This document shows positions 1-7,110 of a DNA stretch of 7,110 nt, one piece after another. The position numbers and the translations under genes were made by a program. The DNA lies in the NCBI GenBank assembly GCA_036388295.1, contig DASVSC010000221.1, forward strand, positions 1 to 7,110, read 5' to 3'. This DNA comes from RYN-431 sp036388295. GTDB lineage: Bacteria; Planctomycetota; Phycisphaerae; Tepidisphaerales; Tepidisphaeraceae. Each line of letters starts with the position of its first letter. Within the stretch, counting starts at the first letter, position 1. The notes below the pieces were generated by a model. That model did not search any database and was not told the origin of the DNA. It saw only the letters and a program-made list of their open reading frames with translations.

Positions 1-1618
1 TTTTGTCCGCCGGCATCAGCCACAGCACGACGCTGCCACGGCCGACCCGTTTTTCGACGACCGCCGCCGGCGCTTCGGACGTGTTCCACCGCGCCAGCAC
101 CCGCACGCCGTCGGCCCCGGCATTCATACCTTTGGCATCAGTGGGTTCGATGGACATGTATTTCTTCGTCTGCACGCGCGCCAGTGCCGCTGGCGTCAGC
201 TTCGCCATTTGCTCCAGCGGCGACGCCTGCGCGGGTTCGATCACCAGTCCGGTGGCCGCTGAGTCGACGACGCCCGCCAGCTTCGCCGGCAGCAGGCCGC
301 GGCCGTTGGCGTAGAGGCGGTCGTTGAACAGGCCGATGTCGGTGCGGTCGCCGACGAAGATCATCAGTGACGCGCCAGCCCGCACCCGCTTGTCCAATTC
401 CGCCACGCGCGCTTCGGACAACGCGGCCACGTCGGCCAGCACGTACGCGTCGGCCTCGCCGGCCGTGCGAACGGCGTTCCATTCTGCTTCTGACGTTCGC
501 GTGACCGACCACGGCGACGCACCGAGGCTGAACGCCAGGGCCAGGAAGTCGGTCGCACTTTCGAACGGCTTGGACGACGGCTGGCCGTCGATCAGGGAGA
601 CCGCGAGCGTCGCCCGTACGTCGACGACCGAATCGCGTATGTCATCCCGCGCCAGCGCGTCGGCCTTGAGCGTCACGCGCACCGGCACCTGCCCGGCCGT
701 CGCCGGCGTGAACGTCAGCGGCACGTCGACCGTTTGGCCCGCGGGCAGGTCGGGCAACTGCACCGGCCGTTCGCTGCGCGCCGCGTCTTCGCCGACCGAC
801 AACACGGCCGTCGCGCCGGTGACGACGGTGGGCGTGTCGTTGCGGACTTGTGCCCGCAACCGCACCGGCTCGCCCGCCAGTGCGACGCGGTGCTCCTGCT
901 CAAGCGACACCAGCGCGACGTTGTCGGTCCGGCGGCTGCCGACGTCGATGATCCGTAGCGTGACGCCGCTGGCGTTCCAGGGGTTAGCGATGCCGCTGAC
1001 GTCGGACCAGCCGCTGGCGCGCAGGTCGGTGAACAGAATGACTTCGCGCGACGGGAAGGTGGCGACCGACAGCGCCCGGTCGATCGCGGCGAACGTGGCC
1101 GGCCAATCGGTGCGCGTGTCGCTCGGGGCGACGCTGTTGATCGCATCGACGACCTTGGGCGAATCGAGCGGCGCTTCGCGCAGGCGCGGTTCGGTGTCGG
1201 CCGTGGCGAGAACGGTGGCGACGTCTCGGGCCGTGTCGCGGGTGATCAGGGCGCGGGCGGCTTCTTTAGCGCCGTCGAGGGCGACGCGGCCGCCGTCGGC
1301 GTAGGCCATGCTGAGGGAGTTGTCGAAGACGAACAAACGGCTGGTGCGCGCCTGGCCGGGCAGCCACGCCGCGCCGGCCCTGTTCAGCAGCGGCCGGGCG
1401 ACCGTCAGGATCAGCAGCAGGATCAGCAGCGTGCGCAGAGCCAGGAGAAGCAGCTGTTCGAACCGCAGGCGGCGGCGGTTCGATTTGATCGTCAGCTTCA
1501 GGTACTTCATCGGCGCCCAGTCCACGCGCTGGAACCGGCGGCGGTTCAGCAGGTGGATGAGGATCGGCACGCCCGTCAGGACGAGGCCGCCGAGGAAAAA
1601 GGCGTTCAGGAACCCCAT
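1..1618 (-). CDS. BatA-type membrane-anchored VWA protein, C-terminus beyond window
   Basis: I translated the minus strand by hand from the ATG at 1618-1616 and found no stop down to base 1, giving at least 539 residues; the gene is cut by the left edge. The N-terminus is the BatA signature: a hydrophobic helix at about residues 4-24 ending in PILIHLLNRRR, a basic stretch, then a second very Leu-rich helix at about 56-74. A VWA domain follows with a full MIDAS set: DNSLS at 99-103, T170 (TDW) and D198 (FTDL). Residues about 228-335 look like an Ig/CARDB-like beta domain (LAGEPVRLRAQVRND). From about 340 the sequence resembles the glutamine-amidotransferase-like fold found in long planctomycete BatA proteins (ADAYVLADVAALS, ASLMIFVGD), and GRGSVVLWLMPADK at the edge is the strand before the usual C-terminal end. 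The start overlaps the DUF58 stop by one base (TGATG). A purine-rich AGGGGAGAGG lies 12 bases upstream. Family and domain order are secure; function (membrane partner of MoxR) is inferred. Confidence 0.9.
   Translation of the reverse strand, partial: MGFLNAFFLGGLVLTGVPILIHLLNRRRFQRVDWAPMKYLKLTIKSNRRRLRFEQLLLLALRTLLILLLILTVARPLLNRAGAAWLPGQARTSRLFVFDNSLSMAYADGGRVALDGAKEAARALITRDTARDVATVLATADTEPRLREAPLDSPKVVDAINSVAPSDTRTDWPATFAAIDRALSVATFPSREVILFTDLRASGWSDVSGIANPWNASGVTLRIIDVGSRRTDNVALVSLEQEHRVALAGEPVRLRAQVRNDTPTVVTGATAVLSVGEDAARSERPVQLPDLPAGQTVDVPLTFTPATAGQVPVRVTLKADALARDDIRDSVVDVRATLAVSLIDGQPSSKPFESATDFLALAFSLGASPWSVTRTSEAEWNAVRTAGEADAYVLADVAALSEARVAELDKRVRAGASLMIFVGDRTDIGLFNDRLYANGRGLLPAKLAGVVDSAATGLVIEPAQASPLEQMAKLTPAALARVQTKKYMSIEPTDAKGMNAGADGVRVLARWNTSEAPAAVVEKRVGRGSVVLWLMPADK
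1406..1429. repeat. 12-bp tandem duplication inside BatA transmembrane helix 2
   Basis: CAGGATCAGCAG occurs twice head to tail (1406-1417 and 1418-1429), exact. On the coding strand this gives two copies of CTGCTGATCCTG, encoding Leu-Leu-Ile-Leu twice in the second membrane helix of the BatA-type protein (about residues 64-71). The duplication keeps frame, so it could be a slippage product or simply codon bias in a Leu-rich helix. Confidence 0.6.
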
Positions 1619-2515
1619 CAGCCGACGCCGCCTCTCCCCTTGGCCGCGCCGCCGGTGCGCTGGCGGCGGTGCAGGTAGTGCGACAGGGCGACGTCCAGTG
1701 GCTGGTCCGTGGTCAGCAGCAAGTGATCGATGCCGCCGCTATGGCAGCGCTGGCGCACGTCCTCGATGAAGGCCAGCATCGCCTCGCGGTATTGCCGGCG
1801 GAACGCCCACGGCTCGGCGAATAATTCTTCTTGGCCTTCAATGTCTTTAAAGAGCACCGAATCCTGAAACGGCAGTTCGATCTCGTCGGCGTCGAGGCAC
1901 TGAAAGACTAAAATCTCGTGCCCGCTGTGCCGCAGTCGGCCGAGCGCGGTGTAGAACGCGTCGAGGTCGGTGAGCAGATCGGACAGGATGATGACCAGGC
2001 CGCGCCCGGCGATCTGGGCGGCGACGCCGTTCATGGCCGTGGCGAGTTCGGTTTCGCGATCGGGCCGGGCGGCGGAAAGGGTGTCGATGATCTTCGTCAG
2101 GTTCGCGTGCGTGGCGGCGGGGCGCAGCCAGACGCGCTGGGCCTTGTCCACCAAGGCCAAGCCGACCGCGTCGCGCTGGCGGATCAGCAGGTGCGCCAGC
2201 GAGGCGGCCGTGGTGGCGGCGTAGTCGAACTTGCTCATGGCCGAGGTGCGGCCGGCGTATTTCATGCTGGCGCTGCAGTCCAGCAGCAGCGTGCAGCGCA
2301 GATTGCTTTCTTCCTCGTACTGTTTGATGAAGTAGCGGTTGGAGCGCGCGTAGGCGCGCCAGTCGAGGCGCTTCAGGTCGTCGCCGGGCGCGTACTCGCG
2401 GTAGTCGGCGAACTCGACACTCACGCCGTGCAGCGGGCTGCGGTGCAAACCGCTGATCGTGCCCTCCACCACGCGCTCGGCCCGCAGGCCCAGCGGCGTG
2501 ATCTTGGCCAGCACG

Positions 2516-3562
<1,047 letters not shown>

Positions 3563-3565
<3 letters not shown>

Positions 3566-3578
3566 TCCGACTCCGGAG
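3563..3578 (-). promoter_or_regulatory. Ribosome binding site and TTG start of moxR-like gene
   Basis: On the minus strand the sequence reads CTCCGGAG-TCGGA-TTG. GGAG (3574-3571) is a good Shine-Dalgarno at 5 bases from the TTG codon, and it decides the start. The eight bases CTCCGGAG (3578-3571) are self-complementary, so the CTCC half could pair with the GGAG half of another copy, or compete with 16S rRNA pairing if part of a larger fold; as a hairpin alone it has no loop and would not form. The site begins directly after the T7 tract of the upstream hairpin, so there is no room for a separate promoter between them. Confidence 0.72.
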
Positions 3579-3670
3579 AAAAAAACTTAGCCGCAGATGA
3601 ACGCCGATGAACGCAGATGAGAAGGAACAGCTTTGTTTGATCTGCGTTCATCGGCGTTCATCTGCGGCTA
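3579..3670 (-). terminator. Candidate intrinsic terminator or attenuator before moxR
   Basis: Read on the minus strand, a perfect 31-bp stem (3670-3640 with 3618-3588) with a 21-base loop is followed after two bases (AG) by seven T (3585-3579). The stem begins 12 bases after the stop of the squalene-cyclase-repeat gene, a normal place for a terminator of the upstream block. Against a plain terminator: the stem is much longer than usual, its 3' closing pairs (TAGCCGC side) are only partly GC, and the T run touches the next gene's Shine-Dalgarno. The plus-strand side has no T run, so if it terminates it does so for minus-strand transcripts only. Terminator shape is seen; activity is inferred. 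Confidence 0.6.
3588..3670. repeat. Perfect 31-bp inverted repeat (REP-like palindrome)
   Basis: The arms 3588-3618 and 3640-3670 are exact reverse complements over 31 bases, separated by a 21-base A/G-rich loop. Pairing stops on both sides (G3619/G3639 inside; T3587/C3671 outside), so the unit has sharp edges. Each arm contains a 10-base internal period: GATGAACGCC, GATGAACGCA, GATGA at 3596-3620. Such exact arms with internal periodicity are not expected by chance and point to a dispersed palindromic element or recent duplication-inversion. I recall similar CGCAGATGAACGC words recurring between genes in planctomycete genomes, but copy number cannot be judged from this window. No transposase or RAYT gene is present here. 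Confidence 0.85.
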
Positions 3671-3682
3671 CTCTTGTCTGCT

Positions 3683-4744
3683 TCAACGCTGATAAATCGG
3701 GAGATACTTGTACGGCAACTGCAGAATGATCAGGGCGATGCTGGTGCCGTATACCGGGCCGACGTCGCCTTCCCAGGCGCCGTCTTTGCCCTGCGACTTA
3801 ACGAGCTGGTCGCGGGCGGGCGGGAAGTAGTCGTCCCAGTATTTGTCACCGGCCTGGTAGAAGCTCTGGCTGGCGTACAGGTGGGTGTAGAAGTCGTGGC
3901 CGCTGCCTTTGGACCAGCTGCCTTTGTTGATCGACATCTGCTTATGGACCCAGGCGAGGCAGGTGTCGGCCATTTTCGATTCGTAGTCGCCGGCATTGTA
4001 CATGCTGGCCAGCGCGGCGGCGGAGATGGCCAGCAGCGGGGTCGGGTCGGAGCCGAAGCTGTACATGATGCCGCCCTCGGGCGTCTGGCACTTTTCGAGG
4101 TATTTGATCGCGGCTTCGGTGGTGCCCTTGGGGACGGTGAAGCCCGCATTGTTGGCCGCGCGCAGGGCCTGCATCTGGGTGATGGTGACGCTCCCTTCGT
4201 CGCCGTCGCCGGGCACGTACGTCCAGCCGCCGAGACTGCTCTGGGCGGTGGCGGTGAGCTTCACGGCGTTGTCGATAATCGTCTTGAGCGTGCCCCGGCG
4301 TTTGTCGTCGCTTTCCATGCCGTACACGCTGGCCAGGAACAGCAGGCCGAAGCCGTGGCCGTACATGCTGCGGCTGTTGACCTCTTGGGCGCTGCAGATC
4401 AGGCCGCTCTCGCGCGCCTGACTCATGACGTAGCCTTCGGCGCGGCGGACATTTTCGGCGTACGGGCCGCGGCTGGGCGTGTTGCCGTTGGCCAGGAACG
4501 CCATGCCCGCCAGCGACGCCACGACCACGCCGTACGTCGCGCCGTCGGCCGAGCCCGTCCAGTTGCCGTCGGGCGACTGCGTTTTAGCCAGCACGTCCAG
4601 GCCGGCCTTGATCGCCTTTTGCGCCGCGGGCGTCATGTGCTTGGGCAACAGCGCCCGATCCTGCGCCACAACCGACGGGCACACCACGGCCGGCAGCAGC
4701 AGGCCGACGAGCAGGGCGGCGGTGTTCGGGCGGCGCACGCTCAT
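3683..4744 (-). CDS. Secreted squalene-cyclase/prenyltransferase-repeat protein
   Basis: The 353-residue product begins with a Sec signal peptide: basic MSVRRP, hydrophobic core at about 8-22 and probable cleavage after VVA at 27. The mature part shows alpha-alpha-barrel repeats of the prenyltransferase/squalene-oxidase superfamily: VLAKTQSPDGNWTG at 51-64, TAQSSLGGWTY at 166-176, YLEKCQTPEGGIMY at 215-228 and LVKSQGKDGAWEG at 314-326, each an amphipathic helix followed by a Q..DG.W-type turn. The block SRSMYGHGFGLLFLASVYGME at about 124-144 is another repeat helix. The catalytic DxDD of class II terpene cyclases is not seen; GDGDEGS (179-185) does not match it. At half the length of squalene-hopene cyclase and exported, it is unlikely to cyclise terpenes; a binding or scaffold role in the envelope is inferred. 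Its ATG overlaps the SIMPL stop (ATGA) and it lacks a strong Shine-Dalgarno, so translation is probably coupled. Confidence 0.88.
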   Translation of the reverse strand: MSVRRPNTAALLVGLLLPAVVCPSVVAQDRALLPKHMTPAAQKAIKAGLDVLAKTQSPDGNWTGSADGATYGVVVASLAGMAFLANGNTPSRGPYAENVRRAEGYVMSQARESGLICSAQEVNSRSMYGHGFGLLFLASVYGMESDDKRRGTLKTIIDNAVKLTATAQSSLGGWTYVPGDGDEGSVTITQMQALRAANNAGFTVPKGTTEAAIKYLEKCQTPEGGIMYSFGSDPTPLLAISAAALASMYNAGDYESKMADTCLAWVHKQMSINKGSWSKGSGHDFYTHLYASQSFYQAGDKYWDDYFPPARDQLVKSQGKDGAWEGDVGPVYGTSIALIILQLPYKYLPIYQR

Positions 4745-5559
4745 TTGTCGATTCCGAACTGCACGCTCAAGAGCACTTTGACGCTGATTTCTTCCAGCCG
4801 CGCCGACCGCACGGCCTGCGGACTGCTCGTCAGTCCGGCGCGGGCCTGTTGTGCCCTGGCGTTTTCGTCGCCGCCATTGTCTTCGCTGACCGACACCACC
4901 GGCCCGAGCGTCACGCCGGCGAGCGCCGCCAGCTTCTCGGCGCGTTCGCGTGCGTCTTTCATCGCCAGCGCGATCGCCTGTTCGCGCAGGGCCGAGGCGT
5001 CGTCGAGGCGGAACTGCGCGATGGCGTACCCGGCCGGGTTCTGGGACATCGTCTGGAACTCGTAATAATTCGTCGGCGTCTTGGGCCCGACCATCAGCCC
5101 GCTATCGCGGCCGGTGTCGATCAGCTTCATCACCGCGTCGGTGACGTCCTGCGGCTTCATCGTGTCGACGCCGGTAAGGACCATGCGGATGTCCTCGGCG
5201 ATGCGCGTTTTCTGCGGCGTGTTCGTCGCGGCGCCGCCCATGCCGCGGCTGGCGGCCCCCGGGTCGACCGCGGCGCTGACGGTCATGCCGGCCGGCTCCA
5301 GCTTCAGGTTCGCCATCTTCAGCCCGCCGAGCGCGGCCATCGCCTTCTTGCGGGCGTCGTTGAACTTCACCAGCGCGTCCGCCGTCAATTCCGCTTCGGC
5401 GTCGACAATCGCGAGCAGTTCGACGCTGGTGGGCTTGGCCTTGGCTTCGCCGATGCCGGTCACGCTGATGCCCACGTCGGCGGCGTGCGCGGCGCGGACC
5501 GTTAGAACCGTCAAGGCGATCAGCGTCAGGCGGGCCGGCCAGCACATTCGATTGATCAT
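4741..5559 (-). CDS. SIMPL (DUF541) domain secreted protein
   Basis: The product is 272 residues, usual for SIMPL-domain proteins. A signal peptide is clear: basic start with R4 and R10, hydrophobic LTLIALTVLTV at 11-21 and a probable cut after AHA at 26. The N-terminal domain signature ISVTGIGEAKAKPTSVELLA is at 31-50, the helix ALVKFNDARKKAMAAL follows at 62-77, the conserved helix ALREQAIALAMKDARERAEKLAALAG is at about 190-215, and the chain ends in the strand ISVKVLLSVQFGI at 258-270. Members are periplasmic or outer-membrane-associated proteins of ill-defined role (BP26/Omp28 of Brucella forms oligomeric channels; the mammalian SIMPL protein named the family). The ATG at 5559-5557 has GGAG (5571-5568) eight bases upstream. 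A second in-frame ATG four codons later is less likely because it would sit too far from that site. It follows the PQQ gene by 28 bases and overlaps the next gene by 4. Confidence 0.93.
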   Translation of the reverse strand: MINRMCWPARLTLIALTVLTVRAAHAADVGISVTGIGEAKAKPTSVELLAIVDAEAELTADALVKFNDARKKAMAALGGLKMANLKLEPAGMTVSAAVDPGAASRGMGGAATNTPQKTRIAEDIRMVLTGVDTMKPQDVTDAVMKLIDTGRDSGLMVGPKTPTNYYEFQTMSQNPAGYAIAQFRLDDASALREQAIALAMKDARERAEKLAALAGVTLGPVVSVSEDNGGDENARAQQARAGLTSSPQAVRSARLEEISVKVLLSVQFGIDK

Positions 5560-5571
5560 GTCCGTTGCTCC
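5560..5571 (-). promoter_or_regulatory. Ribosome binding site of SIMPL gene
   Basis: GGAG at 5571-5568 on the minus strand lies eight bases before the ATG at 5559. It is the clearest ATG-linked Shine-Dalgarno in the window, and it supports independent initiation of the SIMPL gene within the PQQ-SIMPL-repeat protein operon. Confidence 0.6.
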
Positions 5572-5587
5572 GGGAATCCCACAGGAA

Positions 5588-7110
5588 TTATTTCGCCGCC
5601 GCTTCGTCGACGAGTGCGTACGCCGTGACCGAGCGGTTGCTGACGCTGATGAGTCGGTCGCCGCTGACCAGCAGATTCGCGCCGACGGCAGCGGTGTCCG
5701 GGCTACGAAAGACCTTCAGCACGTCGCCGGTATTGGTGTCGATCATGAAGATGCCGCGCGCGGATTGCACGAGCATGGTTCGCCCGGCGAACACGGGCCG
5801 CATCTGTCCGGTTTTGGCCGACAGCGGCGTGCTCCAGAGCAGGGCGTGCGTGGCGGCGTCGATGGCTTCGGCGGCCGCGCCCGTGGTCAGCAGTCGGCCC
5901 GCGCGGTCGCCGGCAATGCCCTGGTCTTTTCCCAGCGGCCGCTTCCAGAGCAGCTTCGGGCCGCTGGGGTCGAGGGCGTACAGCAGGCGCGTGGCCTTCT
6001 CTTTGATGTACAGCCGGCCGCCGCTCAGCACGATCTCGCCGGGCGGTTCGATGACCGGCGCTGGCACGGAGTTGCTGAAGAAAATCATGTTCTCACGGTC
6101 CGACTGCGGCGGCCCTTCGGTGCGCAGTGCCCATCGGACGGTCTGGTCGGCCGTGTCGACGCAGAGCAGTGCGCCGTTGTTCGTGAGCACGTAAAGTGTT
6201 CCGCTGTCCATGCGCAACACTGCGGACGGCAACTGCATTTGGCCGCGGAAGTTTTGCCCCGCGACCGCCGCTCCCAAGGGCAGCGACCACAGCTTGCCCC
6301 CCTTGGCGACGTCAATGGCGATCAGCTCCAGGTTCGCCTGGCCCTGCGGGGCGCCGACGACATAAAGCGTGGGACCGTCGATGAGCGCGGTGCTGGTGAA
6401 CGTGTACTGCGACAGCGGCGTGGCGGACACTTTGCCCGCGGCGGCCGCGTCCGGCGCGGCGGTAGGGCCGGAGAACGCCCCCGCCACCATTCGGCCGACC
6501 GCCGTGCCCGTGGGGCCCATCGCGTTCTGCGTGTTCCAGAGCACTTTGCCGGTCGCGCCGTCAAGACACCGCAATGTGTTGCCCGAGGGCGTGCCCCCGT
6601 TCGGCGGTGCCGGTGTGCCGACGACGAACACGCGCCCGTCGGCCGCCGTGATCGTACAGGCGGCGGCGTCCATGCCGCTTTGCACCACCGACATGGTCTG
6701 GCCGTTGAAGCGGCTGAACTTTTCGGTCCGCCACACCAGTTTGCCAGTCCGCAAATCGACGGCGAAGACCACGCCAATCCAGTTCACGTACACCCGCGCG
6801 GCGTCCACCGCCGCGGCCGGGACGTGGGTGTCCGGGCTGGTCATGTACCGACCCCAGCCGGTCTGCTGCATCGTGGTGCTGAACTCCTCGGCCAGCGTGT
6901 CGCTCATGAAGACGCTGCGCCAGGCCGCTTTCCCGTCGGCCGGCACACGCACCGTTTCTTCGGTGGCCGCGGTCGACGAGGCGGTGGTCGCCGATCGCGT
7001 CTCACGCAGGAACGCCGCCGCCTCCTGCGTCCGCCCGCCGATGCGGATGTGCTCGCCGGCAAACTTGGATTCGACGACACGGATCAGTTCATCCACCGCC
7101 GCGTGCTGAC
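5588..7110 (-). CDS. PQQ-like beta-propeller protein, N-terminus beyond window
   Basis: The frame ends at TAA (5590-5588) and stays open to the right edge. The first possible start inside the window is GTG at 7096, but the codons before it (Gln-His-Ala-Ala) are open and no Shine-Dalgarno or signal peptide is visible, so the true start is probably upstream; numbering here is from 7096. PQQ/WD-like blades recur: VYVNWIGVVFAVDLRTGKLVW at 102-122, LRCLDGATGKVLW at 175-187, LYVVGAPQG...LIAIDVAKGGKLW at 244-270, LYVLTNNGALLCVDTADQTVRW at 301-322, LYIKEKATRLLYALDPSGPKLLW at 362-384, AIDAATHALLW at 411-421 and MLVQSARGIFMIDTNTGDVLKV at 441-462, with a closing strand at 475-494. That is about seven blades. 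Residues 1-32 look helical and about 33-50 are a Ser/Thr/Ala-rich linker. Dehydrogenase active-site features are not recognisable, so an enzymatic PQQ-binding role is unlikely; a BamB-like or outer-surface scaffold is possible. Confidence 0.88.
   Translation of the reverse strand, partial: QHAAVDELIRVVESKFAGEHIRIGGRTQEAAAFLRETRSATTASSTAATEETVRVPADGKAAWRSVFMSDTLAEEFSTTMQQTGWGRYMTSPDTHVPAAAVDAARVYVNWIGVVFAVDLRTGKLVWRTEKFSRFNGQTMSVVQSGMDAAACTITAADGRVFVVGTPAPPNGGTPSGNTLRCLDGATGKVLWNTQNAMGPTGTAVGRMVAGAFSGPTAAPDAAAAGKVSATPLSQYTFTSTALIDGPTLYVVGAPQGQANLELIAIDVAKGGKLWSLPLGAAVAGQNFRGQMQLPSAVLRMDSGTLYVLTNNGALLCVDTADQTVRWALRTEGPPQSDRENMIFFSNSVPAPVIEPPGEIVLSGGRLYIKEKATRLLYALDPSGPKLLWKRPLGKDQGIAGDRAGRLLTTGAAAEAIDAATHALLWSTPLSAKTGQMRPVFAGRTMLVQSARGIFMIDTNTGDVLKVFRSPDTAAVGANLLVSGDRLISVSNRSVTAYALVDEAAAK

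Noticed and set aside
138..1146. Three shorter minus-strand frames (138-512, 364-558, 715-1146)
   Set aside because: They are alternative frames inside the BatA-type gene; their Arg/Pro/Ser-rich products have no fold signature and the 1618-to-1 frame runs through all of them without a stop.
324..1304. Plus-strand open frame of 326 codons
   Set aside because: Antisense to the BatA-type gene; the product is a low-complexity Ser/Arg/Thr/Ala string without motifs, while the minus frame carries VWA and transmembrane signatures.
3588..3670. CRISPR-like or tRNA-like structure
   Set aside because: There is one inverted pair, not a series of direct repeats with spacers, and the arms do not fold into a cloverleaf.
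3671..3700. Possible -35 (TTGAAG on the minus strand near 3686) for a moxR promoter
   Set aside because: At about 17 bases downstream the sequence is AGATGA inside the palindrome, a poor -10 match, and promoter consensus in this phylum is uncertain. Not strong enough to list.
3674..5065. Plus-strand open frame of 463 codons
   Set aside because: It lies antisense to the squalene-cyclase-repeat and SIMPL genes, whose minus-strand products have recognisable signal peptides and family motifs. The plus-strand translation is rich in Val, Gly, Arg and His with no domain pattern, as expected from the complement of GC-rich coding DNA.
5571..5590. GGGAATCCC-type inverted repeat before the SIMPL gene
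   Set aside because: Only four-base arms around one base; too short to call an operator or terminator.

Overview
The window looks like chromosomal DNA of a planctomycete-type bacterium (phylum Planctomycetota; class not resolved). The reasons are its GC-rich third positions, the set of large exported repeat proteins (PQQ-type beta-propeller, squalene-cyclase-like helical repeats), the MoxR-DUF58-BatA gene order, and an intergenic palindrome built on a CGCAGATGAACGC-type word that I recall as common in such genomes. This placement is inference from content, not a computed match. All six genes lie on the minus strand, so transcription runs from base 7110 towards base 1. Coding density is very high; the only sizeable gap is 117 bases (3566-3682).

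Upstream block (7110 to 3683): a PQQ-like beta-propeller protein cut by the right edge of the window, then a secreted SIMPL (DUF541) protein after 28 bases, then a secreted squalene-cyclase/prenyltransferase-repeat protein whose ATG overlaps the SIMPL stop by 4 bases (ATGA). The last two have clear Sec signal peptides, so this block appears to make envelope proteins.

Junction (3566-3682): a perfect 31-bp inverted repeat with a 21-base loop is followed, on the minus strand, by seven T. It is shaped like an intrinsic terminator. The T run directly abuts a CTCCGGAG palindrome carrying the Shine-Dalgarno of the next gene, which starts with TTG.

Downstream block (3565 to 1): MoxR AAA+ ATPase, DUF58 protein with a complete MIDAS motif, and a membrane-anchored BatA-type VWA protein that runs off the left edge. 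The genes overlap by 32 bases and by 1 base, so they are almost certainly co-translated. In characterised relatives MoxR ATPases act as chaperones with VWA-domain partners. Here the likely reading is an ATPase plus a soluble and a membrane-bound metal-ion-dependent adhesion partner acting at the inner membrane. Whether the exported proteins upstream are its clients or just neighbours cannot be decided from the sequence.

I found no RNA genes, CRISPR array, insertion sequence, transposase or phage gene. The most interesting item is the hairpin/T-tract/TTG junction. The MoxR-DUF58-BatA cassette itself is a known arrangement, not a new system.
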